Origin: Planctomycetaceae bacterium
GTDB taxonomy: Bacteria > Planctomycetota > Planctomycetia > Pirellulales > UBA1268
Reading direction: 5' to 3'
DNA: 5,924 nt
Assembly (NCBI GenBank): GCA_002862165.1
Contig: PKCL01000445.1
Span: forward strand, 1-5,924
In this document: positions 1 through 5,705 of the stretch, one piece after another
How positions within the stretch are numbered: position 1 is the stretch's first letter
Layout of the letters: every line of letters starts with the position of its first letter
Notes under the pieces: model-generated
Databases searched by the model: none
What the model was told of the DNA's origin: nothing
What the model saw: the letters and a program-made list of their open reading frames with translations, nothing else
Made by a program: the position numbers and the translations under genes

Positions 1-828
1 GATCCAACGCAGCACATAACACTCGCCTGCCAGGGGGAGAGCCTTCGTACGGTCTTATGGCGGCTTGCACATGAAACAGAAACCGAGATTGCTGTCCTTG
101 AATCAAGCGTCTGGATCACACCCTTCGGCAAGGCCAGCCAACTAGAGCAGGCCGATCGAAAACGCCAGCAGGCTCTTCGACAATTGCCTGTGACGACACA
201 ACAGCAACTCAGCACGAAGCGGGCACTCCAGTGGCAGGCCGGACAACAACCAGCCACGCTCATCATGGACCTGCTTGCACAGTCAGCAATAACAGGACAG
301 TCAGCAACATCAGGACTCACGATCTCAACAGATGGTCTTCCTGAAGGGATACCGCACGACCATCTTGCAGCACAAACCAATCCGCCGCTGACACTTCCCG
401 AACAGCTTGATCTCATAGCCATGCAGTATGACCAGCAGCTCCTGTGGAGCCATGGCTTTGAGTCACCATCGACTCTTGTCGTGACTCCTGCACCACTTCC
501 GCCTTCTTCAGGGAAAAAAACGAGGGATCCAGAACAAAAGCCTGCTTCAACACGCCCTCCCCAGAACAAAGGGAGCGACCGTGAACGATATACACTTCGT
601 GTTGCAGCCCCGTTTGAGGAACTCCTTCAAGCCATATCACAGCGACTCAACCTCGAGCCCTCAATTGACATGGAATCATTCAAGGCCCGCAGTATCAACG
701 CTCAGGAAATTATTCGACTCGAAATCAAAGATGCCGATCGCGAGCAACTACTTGACGCAATCGTCAAGCCACTTGGACTCACATGGTCCATTGACAACAA
801 GACTCTTTACATCACAGCGGGTGATTAA
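1..828 (+). CDS. C-terminal part of a multi-module STN-like (secretin/TonB short N-terminal domain) protein, 5' end outside window
   Basis: The frame is open from the first base to the TAA at 826-828, giving 275 residues with no start, so this is a 5'-truncated gene. The TTG at 184 is only an internal codon. The best recognised part is the C-terminal module (fragment residues about 197-272, starting YTLRV and ending TLYITAGD), which has the beta-alpha-beta pattern of STN-like domains common in planctomycete hypothetical proteins. Two related units precede it: residues about 5-41 (HITLACQG to VWITP) look like the second half of a module, and residues about 76-165 (LQWQAGQQ to TLVVTP) like a whole one. 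A low-complexity linker rich in P, S, K, R and Q (about 166-196) separates the last two. STN modules usually sit in the periplasm as interaction domains of secretins or TonB receptors, but no secretin or receptor domain is visible here and the protein ends right after the last module. The specific role is unknown; a cell-envelope location is inferred. Confidence 0.75.
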   Translation, partial: DPTQHITLACQGESLRTVLWRLAHETETEIAVLESSVWITPFGKASQLEQADRKRQQALRQLPVTTQQQLSTKRALQWQAGQQPATLIMDLLAQSAITGQSATSGLTISTDGLPEGIPHDHLAAQTNPPLTLPEQLDLIAMQYDQQLLWSHGFESPSTLVVTPAPLPPSSGKKTRDPEQKPASTRPPQNKGSDRERYTLRVAAPFEELLQAISQRLNLEPSIDMESFKARSINAQEIIRLEIKDADREQLLDAIVKPLGLTWSIDNKTLYITAGD

Positions 829-838
829 CTTCTCTTGG

Positions 839-1147
839 CTATGCTTTGATGAGCGCGCCAACCTGCTGCTCAATGCCTTCTCGGATTTTCCCGGCAAACA
901 TTGACGCCATTGCGGGCAGTTCGATTTGAATCACGAGCTCTGTCGGCAATACCTCAACAGCACTCTTGAACTGCATACCCATGGCAGAAAACTGTACAGA
1001 CAACTGATCTTCCGTATCCCAGTTTGCATGAATTGGGCCAACCTGAGGCTCATACTGTGCTCGAGCTCTCGTGATTGCGGCATCGATTTTCTGATGTGCT
1101 CCATCAACCCCAAGGTTGTGTGGCAATCTCACTTCCAGCGGATTCAA
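839..1147 (-). CDS. Polyhydroxyalkanoic acid system family protein (PHA_gran_rgn-like)
   Basis: This encodes a 102-residue soluble protein, close to the usual 90-100 residues of the family. Its layout matches PHA_gran_rgn proteins: an N-terminal beta strand (LEVRLPHNL), a helix (about residues 14-32), beta strands around W43-F53, M58-V66 and E70-P78, then a C-terminal amphipathic helix (about 79-101, FAGKIREGIEQQVGALI). In proteobacteria such proteins are found with polyhydroxyalkanoate granule genes, but the molecular function is not established and no PHA synthase or phasin is seen here. The start is TTG at 1147, supported by a perfect AAGGAGG six bases upstream. The stop (TAG, 839-841) lies 10 bp from the stop of the convergent gene. 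It is the last gene of a three-gene minus-strand block, 12 bp after mfnB. The family call rests on pattern recognition and is moderately sure; the name should not be read as proof of PHA metabolism. Confidence 0.7.
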   Translation of the reverse strand: MNPLEVRLPHNLGVDGAHQKIDAAITRARAQYEPQVGPIHANWDTEDQLSVQFSAMGMQFKSAVEVLPTELVIQIELPAMASMFAGKIREGIEQQVGALIKA

Positions 1148-1153
1148 GGGTTT

Positions 1154-1160
1154 CCTCCTT
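1154..1160 (-). promoter_or_regulatory. Strong Shine-Dalgarno sequence deciding a TTG start
   Basis: On the minus strand the sequence reads AAGGAGG, then AAACCC, then TTG. This is a full anti-16S match at 6-nt spacing. It fixes the TTG at 1147 as the start of the PHA_gran_rgn-like gene, and its first base coincides with the last base of the mfnB stop codon (TGA, 1162-1160). Confidence 0.8.
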
Positions 1161-1927
1161 CAATAATTATTCTGAACAATTCTGTCCTGCTCACGCTTTA
1201 CGGAGTCAGACTGACACTGTGAGGCGACCATCCGGACCAGCTCAATGTCAACTCGACCGTTTCGACCGCCCACACAAACAGCTGAACGTACTGCGACAGC
1301 CATAGGCTCGCAGGCAGCAACGACCGGCACATCCTGCAGAGACAGGCGGCCGGCCAGAACGATTCGAACGCCCAGATCACGGGCCCGCGCCACCCACTGC
1401 TCAATCGTCTCAACAGCCACAAGATCCAAAAGGCTTCCACTTTGCAGCTTATCAAATGTATCGACAAGGACTGTTTCCCAGCCATGCCGAGCTGCCGCTT
1501 CGAGAACCGTATCTACACCTGGACTGCTCGCAGCCTGCCGATCCGCATAGGAAACTGGAATCGCCTGCACGCACTCCGGCAATTGTCCGGCAACATTTTG
1601 AAAAGTATGTTCCCACGGAGTCCCTTCGCACTGCGACAGACCAAACTTTATGGCATCTGGCAATCGTTCAAGAGAGTCTAGTGAATAGGCTACTCCCTGC
1701 CCGGCCTCGGACCCACTCTCATTATGTTCAACCAGTTCACCACCGGCGACAGTCCACAGAAGCTGTTCTGGCACAACGGTAGCACAGGCAGCGAGCGTCT
1801 CCGGTGTAGCCATTCCTAATGACCCGTGCGACGGCTCTTTCACATCAATGATGTCTGCTCCACCGTCGACGGCAATCGGTACTTCATCAGCACAACGAAC
1901 GCTTACAAGCAATAATGTTTTGCTCAT
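1160..1927 (-). CDS. mfnB: (5-formylfuran-3-yl)methyl phosphate synthase (4-HFC-P synthase, MfnB family, DUF556)
   Basis: MfnB condenses two glyceraldehyde-3-phosphate molecules into 4-(hydroxymethyl)-2-furancarboxaldehyde phosphate, precursor of the furan ring of methanofuran, the formyl carrier of H4MPT-linked C1 metabolism. It is a cytosolic TIM-barrel enzyme. Family signatures are intact in this 255-residue protein, slightly longer than the roughly 235 usual in archaea: GGADIIDVKEPSHGSLG near the N-terminus (D28 and K30, the family's DVK with the proposed Schiff-base lysine), IKFGL (K94), VLVDTFDK (D156 and K160), and LAGRLSLQDVP followed by a Gly/Arg-rich VGGRNGRVD near the C-terminus. 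About 20 polar residues (QSDSVKREQDR and flanks) extend past the barrel. I chose ATG 1927 over the in-frame TTG at 1933 because GGAGGG lies 9 nt upstream of the ATG but only 3 nt from the TTG, and because the ATG overlaps the preceding stop as ATGA. It is the middle gene of a minus-strand block. No other C1 genes are in the window, so pathway membership comes from the family alone. Confidence 0.88.
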   Translation of the reverse strand: MSKTLLLVSVRCADEVPIAVDGGADIIDVKEPSHGSLGMATPETLAACATVVPEQLLWTVAGGELVEHNESGSEAGQGVAYSLDSLERLPDAIKFGLSQCEGTPWEHTFQNVAGQLPECVQAIPVSYADRQAASSPGVDTVLEAAARHGWETVLVDTFDKLQSGSLLDLVAVETIEQWVARARDLGVRIVLAGRLSLQDVPVVAACEPMAVAVRSAVCVGGRNGRVDIELVRMVASQCQSDSVKREQDRIVQNNY

Positions 1928-2532
1928 CCGCAACAGCCCTCCACCACATTAGTGGAAGCGCACCGATCAACAACTGGTTGTCGCTTTGCAACTGCGAGAC
2001 GCCCGTTGATTCGACGGAGTGTCTCCACAACAAGTGGCTCCGACCAGCGACCGTCAACAACAAGATAGCCATCTTCCCAACCTGCCCAAGGGCCACGACG
2101 TGCACTGGCAATGTCACCAAACCGTTCGGCAATTCGTACAACCAAGGTCCCAACCCGAAAATCTGCATTCTCTACACCAACAGGTTCTCCTGCGCGATCA
2201 AGTGGCTGGCTTCCAAGGAAAAAACATTCAACAGCATCCAAAGGAATTTTTTCAAGTGACGCAGGCCCCGTTCGAACCATGACGAAAGCTCCGTCCAGAA
2301 AGACTCTTTCTTTTTTGGCCATGAATGCGACAGCTCCGACTGTGCCGCCAAGGGTTCCAAGTACTGCTGCGCAAAGAAGCACCATCAACGAAATTCCGCC
2401 TGTAAAACGGAGGGCGATTCCGCAGAGAACAAGCGACACGGCAACGAGAAACACTGCAAGGCCAGCAAGCAGACCAGCCAACCGCAGGTTCGACGTAAGC
2501 CAATTTTGTTTCTGTGTTTCCGGATATGTCAT
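1924..2532 (-). CDS. Conserved hypothetical membrane protein, two N-terminal transmembrane helices and a soluble C-terminal domain
   Basis: This encodes 202 residues. Two hydrophobic helices form a hairpin (about 18-42, LLAGLAVFLVAVSLVLCGIA, and 47-71, SLMVLLCAAVLGTLGGTVGA), followed by a positive stretch (KKER, 73-76). Both ends are therefore probably cytoplasmic. The soluble part (about 74-185) is rich in beta strands, with IPLDAVECFFLG (96-107), GTLVVRIAER, DGYLVVDGRWSEPL (154-167) and a closing helix LRRINGRLA. I recognise this pattern from planctomycete proteins of unknown function. A resemblance to PH-like membrane-anchored domains is only a guess. The tail contains three cysteines (C191, C200, C201). 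The start is ATG 2532; it has no Shine-Dalgarno sequence, and no other in-frame start exists before the upstream stop at 2577-2575. Its stop overlaps the mfnB start, so the two are likely translated together. The role is unknown; a link to C1-carrier synthesis is inferred only from this coupling. Confidence 0.75.
   Translation of the reverse strand: MTYPETQKQNWLTSNLRLAGLLAGLAVFLVAVSLVLCGIALRFTGGISLMVLLCAAVLGTLGGTVGAVAFMAKKERVFLDGAFVMVRTGPASLEKIPLDAVECFFLGSQPLDRAGEPVGVENADFRVGTLVVRIAERFGDIASARRGPWAGWEDGYLVVDGRWSEPLVVETLRRINGRLAVAKRQPVVDRCASTNVVEGCCG
1937..1942 (-). promoter_or_regulatory. Shine-Dalgarno sequence of mfnB
   Basis: GGAGGG on the minus strand lies 9 nt upstream of ATG 1927 and inside the last codons of the upstream membrane-protein gene. 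With the ATGA stop-start overlap it suggests coupled translation of the two genes, and it argues against the TTG at 1933, which would be only 3 nt away. Confidence 0.7.
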
Positions 2533-2654
2533 TGGAAAAATTGTATAGACAGCGGAGATGAGCCACGCCCATCTTTAGGAACAGAAAGTTTTGTTAGATT
2601 ATTCTTCGAGTCACAGCAGGTGGTCAGCCCTGCATTTGCTATGTAGAGAACCGC
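2533..2654. promoter_or_regulatory. Divergent intergenic region, likely promoters for both gene blocks
   Basis: These 122 bp separate head-to-head genes, so both promoters must lie here or in the flanking coding ends. On the minus strand TATACA (2547-2542) resembles a -10 box, but it ends only 9 nt before ATG 2532; if used it would give a nearly leaderless mRNA, which fits the lack of a Shine-Dalgarno sequence there. I find no convincing -35 partner. On the plus strand TATGTA (2640-2645) and an AT-rich patch (2586-2605) are weak candidates, and only GAGA (2646-2649) resembles a ribosome site before ATG 2655. No clear operator palindrome is visible. Confidence 0.35.
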
Positions 2655-4298
2655 ATGCACGAGACAACTCCGTCAACCAACACCGTTCGGCACAGTTCCC
2701 GCGTTACCCTTATCGGGATTTCAGCCCTTGCCGCACTGTATTTCGCATCAGCTTTTCTCGGCATACCCCAGCGAGGTCGAGATCTGCTTGTTGCCGCAAA
2801 CGCCGCCCACGACAACCATGCCGCATCACCTGAAGAACATTCTCACATGGATGACAGCACTCATGCAAATGAGCCTGATTCGCATGCAGAGGAGCACACC
2901 TCAGACCACGCAGAACTGACACACCCCGGAGCACCACCACCGGCATGGGCGGTTACTCCGTTTGTCTTGTTGTTAGGTGCCATTGCAGTGCTTCCATTGA
3001 TTCCTTCACTCGCGCACTGGTGGGAAAAGAACTCAAGCAAACTCTGCGTTGCTGGCATCCTGGGCTTCGCGACACTCGCCTACTATCTATTGATACACGG
3101 GACTGCTGTCGAGCAGCATTTTCCTGCGCACGCTGTGGTGGCTCCACCAGCACATGGACTTTCGTGGGCCATTACGAGAACTGTTCTCGGAAACGCACTC
3201 TTCGCTGAATACGTGCCGTTTATCACGCTGCTCTTTGCGCTGTACGCCATCACTGGTGGCGTACGAATCGAAGGTGACATGCAGGCAACGCCAACGGTGA
3301 ACACGATTCTATTGGCGACAGGGTCGCTTATGGCGAGTTTTATTGGCACCACCGGAGCTGCAATGCTTCTTGTGCGACCGCTTCTCGAAACAAACCATGA
3401 ACGCAAGTACGTTGTGCATACGCTCGTCTTCTTTATTTTTCTTGTGTGCAACTGCGGTGGCTGCCTTCTTCCGATAGGCGACCCGCCCCTTTTTCTGGGC
3501 TATCTTCAAGGCGTACCATTTCTCTGGACCTTCACGCTGTGGAAAGAGTGGCTAGTCGTGAACATCACCCTTCTTGCCATCTACTGGGTGTGGGATTGTT
3601 TTTTTGCATATCCGTCTGAACGGCTTGTTGACCGCATCTATGACAAAGCAACTGTTCGACCGCTGCGTATCACAGGGCTTTTGTTGAATCTGCCTCTTAT
3701 GGCAGGAGTTATCTTTGCAGTTGCCCTGCTCGATCCATCCAAGGCGTTACCCGGCACTTCGTGGCATCCATGGATTTTCTTACGAGAAATTGTACTACTT
3801 GGCCTTGTCGGATGTTCACTGTGGTTTGGATCAACAGCAATCCGAGTGAAGAACGGCTTTAGTTACTTTGCCATCATTGAGGTTGCCGTTTTGTTTGTTG
3901 GCATTTTTATATGCATGCAACCAGCTCTTGCTATCCTTAATGAGCATGGTGCAAGCCTTGGAATCCGTTCGCCAACTGCATTTTTCTGGACAACAGGCGC
4001 ACTCTCCAGCGTACTGGACAATGCCCCCACCTACCTTGTCTTTTTCAAGACAGCACAATCGCTCCCTGCCACCGGTGAACTTGTTGCCGGAGTTGAAGCA
4101 GGCCGGCTCACAGGTATTAGCCTTGGTGCAGTCTTCCTTGGTGCGATGACATACATAGGAAACGGGCCAAACTTCATGGTGAAAGCCATTGCAGAGGGTG
4201 CTGGAGTCAGAATGCCGAGCTTTTTCGGGTACCTTCTGTACAGTGGATGCGTGCTGATTCCTGTTTTTGTTCTTGTCGACTATATCTTCCTTCCATAA
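2655..4298 (+). CDS. Ion-transporter (IT) superfamily membrane protein, CitMHS_2 / Na+:H+ antiporter type
   Basis: This encodes a 547-residue polytopic inner-membrane protein. A first hydrophobic segment (about 17-36, signal-like) is followed by an exported-looking loop (about 50-92) with nine histidines and many Asp/Glu. Then comes the family core: AWAVTPFVLLLGAIAVLPL (about 97-115) with HWWEKN (121-126), GTTGAAMLLVRPLL (231-244), NCGGCLLPIGDPPLFLG (266-282), GALSSVLDNAPTYLVFF (448-464) and YIGNGPNFMVKAIAE (500-514). The paired N/G/D/P-containing re-entrant motifs in the two halves are typical of the ArsB/NhaD/CitMHS superfamily and would line the ion or substrate path. About a dozen helices are expected. 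Database names for this subgroup alternate between citrate transporter and sodium:proton antiporter, and the sequence does not settle the substrate. The start is ATG 2655; the frame is closed by TAG at 2595-2597 and no other ATG, GTG or TTG lies between. Rnd follows after 11 bp, so co-transcription is likely, though no functional link is evident. Confidence 0.85.
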   Translation: MHETTPSTNTVRHSSRVTLIGISALAALYFASAFLGIPQRGRDLLVAANAAHDNHAASPEEHSHMDDSTHANEPDSHAEEHTSDHAELTHPGAPPPAWAVTPFVLLLGAIAVLPLIPSLAHWWEKNSSKLCVAGILGFATLAYYLLIHGTAVEQHFPAHAVVAPPAHGLSWAITRTVLGNALFAEYVPFITLLFALYAITGGVRIEGDMQATPTVNTILLATGSLMASFIGTTGAAMLLVRPLLETNHERKYVVHTLVFFIFLVCNCGGCLLPIGDPPLFLGYLQGVPFLWTFTLWKEWLVVNITLLAIYWVWDCFFAYPSERLVDRIYDKATVRPLRITGLLLNLPLMAGVIFAVALLDPSKALPGTSWHPWIFLREIVLLGLVGCSLWFGSTAIRVKNGFSYFAIIEVAVLFVGIFICMQPALAILNEHGASLGIRSPTAFFWTTGALSSVLDNAPTYLVFFKTAQSLPATGELVAGVEAGRLTGISLGAVFLGAMTYIGNGPNFMVKAIAEGAGVRMPSFFGYLLYSGCVLIPVFVLVDYIFLP

Positions 4299-4309
4299 CT
4301 CATTGATGT

Positions 4310-5560
4310 TTGGACTCTATTTTCGTGAAGCGTTCTCAGCCGGTACCAAGTGAACACGACTTTATAACGACCGAAAGTCAGCTCGCGTCGCTGGTAGAAC
4401 GACTCGACCAATACGACTCTCTTGGCTTTGATACAGAGTTTGTGTCTGAACATACATACCGCAGTCAGCTCTGCCTTATTCAAGTGGCAGCGGGTGATGT
4501 GCTCGCTGTGATCGATACACTCAAGGTTCAGGAACTGGAGCCTTTCTGGCGGCTCATGACAGACCCAAAGCGAACCACAGTCGTTCATGCCGGGCGTGAA
4601 GAAATGGGCTTTATTCTGCATGCCATAGGAGAACGCCCTGCACACCTCTTTGATGTGCAGGTTGCTGCTGGGCTGGTTGATCACGACTACCCTGCTGGGT
4701 ATGCGTCTATTGTGCGACGTGTTCTTGGGCAGCCGACAAACAAAGGTGAGACACGCACCGACTGGCGAAAACGACCACTGACTCCGGCACAGATTGAATA
4801 CGCACTTGATGATGTGCGGTATCTTGATGCGCTCTGGAAAACGCTTGAGACACGGCTGGAAGATCGTGGCCGTACAGCGTGGATGCATGAAGAGATGCTC
4901 ACGTGGATGGATGAAGTGGCTGCTTCCTTTACGAGGAAACGGTGGCGACGAGTCTCTGGGCTGAATGGTCTGAAGCGACGGGAGCTTGCAATTGCACGTG
5001 AATTGTGGCACTGGCGTGACAGCCTTGCAGAGTCCCGGGACATGCCACCCAAACGGGTTTTGCGGGATGACCTCATCGTTGAACTCTGCAAGCGAAAAAA
5101 TACTGACCCACAGCAAATTGCTGCAGTTCGCGGCATGCAGCGATCTGACTTGCGGCACATCCTTCCATCAATCGCGGATGCCATTGAGCGTGGCCTGGCA
5201 CTGCCTGAAGATGAACTTCCCGGTGGTGAACGGCACAGAGCCCCACCGCCTCAACTCAATGTACTTGGACAGTTTCTGGCAACTGCCGTCGGAGGGCTCT
5301 GCCGCCAACTTGAAATTGCACCTTCGCTTGTTGGTACAGCGAGTGACATGCGAGAGCTTCTGGCCTACAAACTTGGTCATGGACAAGACGATGCCCCGCC
5401 CACCCTTACCACTGGCTGGCGAGCAGAAGTTGTTGGGGACCTCATTGATGACCTGCTGACCGGCCGAGCGTCTCTTCGAATTAGTGATTTACAATCACGA
5501 GACCCGCTCGTGATTGACCGCATAGACAGTCATTCAGCAGCAGACGACTCCGACAACTGA
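4310..5560 (+). CDS. rnd: Ribonuclease D, DEDDy 3'-5' exonuclease with HRDC domains
   Basis: RNase D trims the 3' ends of tRNA and other small RNA precursors in the cytoplasm using two metal ions. The 416 residues contain the exonuclease domain (about 15-200): Exo I FDTEF with D41 and E43; Exo II VVHAGREEMGFI (91-102); and Exo III YALDD with Y164 and D168, the DEDDy type. LFDVQVAAGLV and KGETRTDW (145-152) are further family landmarks. An HRDC domain covers about 221-295 (LKRRELAIARELWHWRD to IAAVRGM). A second helical domain with APSLVGTASDMRELLAYKLG covers about 312-405, as in classical two-HRDC RNase D. At the Exo II position where E. coli has aspartate in HAGSED, this protein has glutamate (E98); I think HAGREE is common in planctomycete homologues. 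The start is TTG 4310, just after an in-frame TGA at 4304-4306. GTG 4325 is an equally possible start and would remove five residues; neither has a good ribosome site. Confidence 0.92.
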   Translation: MDSIFVKRSQPVPSEHDFITTESQLASLVERLDQYDSLGFDTEFVSEHTYRSQLCLIQVAAGDVLAVIDTLKVQELEPFWRLMTDPKRTTVVHAGREEMGFILHAIGERPAHLFDVQVAAGLVDHDYPAGYASIVRRVLGQPTNKGETRTDWRKRPLTPAQIEYALDDVRYLDALWKTLETRLEDRGRTAWMHEEMLTWMDEVAASFTRKRWRRVSGLNGLKRRELAIARELWHWRDSLAESRDMPPKRVLRDDLIVELCKRKNTDPQQIAAVRGMQRSDLRHILPSIADAIERGLALPEDELPGGERHRAPPPQLNVLGQFLATAVGGLCRQLEIAPSLVGTASDMRELLAYKLGHGQDDAPPTLTTGWRAEVVGDLIDDLLTGRASLRISDLQSRDPLVIDRIDSHSAADDSDN

Positions 5561-5622
5561 CACTTAGCTCACGTGAACAATACGTGTGGTTAGCAAGCAC
5601 AGGTCTTGCCATCGTCTTGAAG
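5561..5622. other. Short spacer between rnd and the convergent tRNA gene
   Basis: These 62 bp separate the rnd stop from the tRNA 3' end. Two weak inverted repeats occur: CACGT (5570-5574) with ACGTG (5582-5586), and GCAAG (5593-5597) with CTTGC (5605-5609). Neither has a following T-run on either strand, so I do not call an intrinsic terminator, though the region is where transcription from both sides should end. Confidence 0.4.
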
Positions 5623-5705
5623 CGGAGGGCAAGGGATTCGAACCCTCAACCCATTGCTGGGCATCTGATTTCGAGTCAGACCGCTGGCCAATTCGCATAC
5701 CCTCC
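5623..5705 (-). tRNA. tRNA-Ser (anticodon CGA)
   Basis: The minus strand folds as a type II tRNA of 83 nt. The acceptor pairs GGAGGGT with GCCCTCC (last pair U-G) with G73 as discriminator, typical of serine. The anticodon stem TCTGA/TCAGA encloses the loop CTCGAAA with anticodon CGA at 5673-5671, which reads UCG. The long variable arm is CCCA-GCAA-TGGG, and the T arm is GAGGG-TTCGAAT-CCCTT. The D arm is irregular: A and T follow the acceptor strand, and the best D stem is TGC/GCG (U-G, G-C, C-G) around a loop with GG. The 3' CCA is not encoded (CTT follows G73), so a CCA-adding enzyme is needed. The gene converges on rnd. A TAGACT -10-like box lies about 16 nt upstream of its 5' end, without a good -35. 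Confidence 0.93.

Noticed and set aside
413..640. Minus-strand 75-residue frame inside the STN-like gene
   Set aside because: The plus-strand frame has clear module structure, and the antisense translation has no recognisable features.
184..828. Treating the first gene as a complete 214-residue protein starting at TTG 184
   Set aside because: The frame is open back to base 1, and upstream residues (HITLACQG to VWITP) match the module pattern, so the true start is outside the window.
1928..1933. TTG 1933 as the start of mfnB
   Set aside because: The Shine-Dalgarno sequence is only 3 nt away, whereas ATG 1927 has 9-nt spacing and an ATGA overlap with the upstream stop.
4280..5158. 292-residue open frame on the minus strand opposite rnd
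   Set aside because: It lies almost wholly within rnd, which has full catalytic motifs; the antisense translation is rich in Cys, His and Pro with no domain character or ribosome site. It is a shadow frame.
5593..5609. Inverted repeat GCAAG/CTTGC as a terminator
   Set aside because: The stem is only 5 bp with a 7-nt loop and no T-run on either side.
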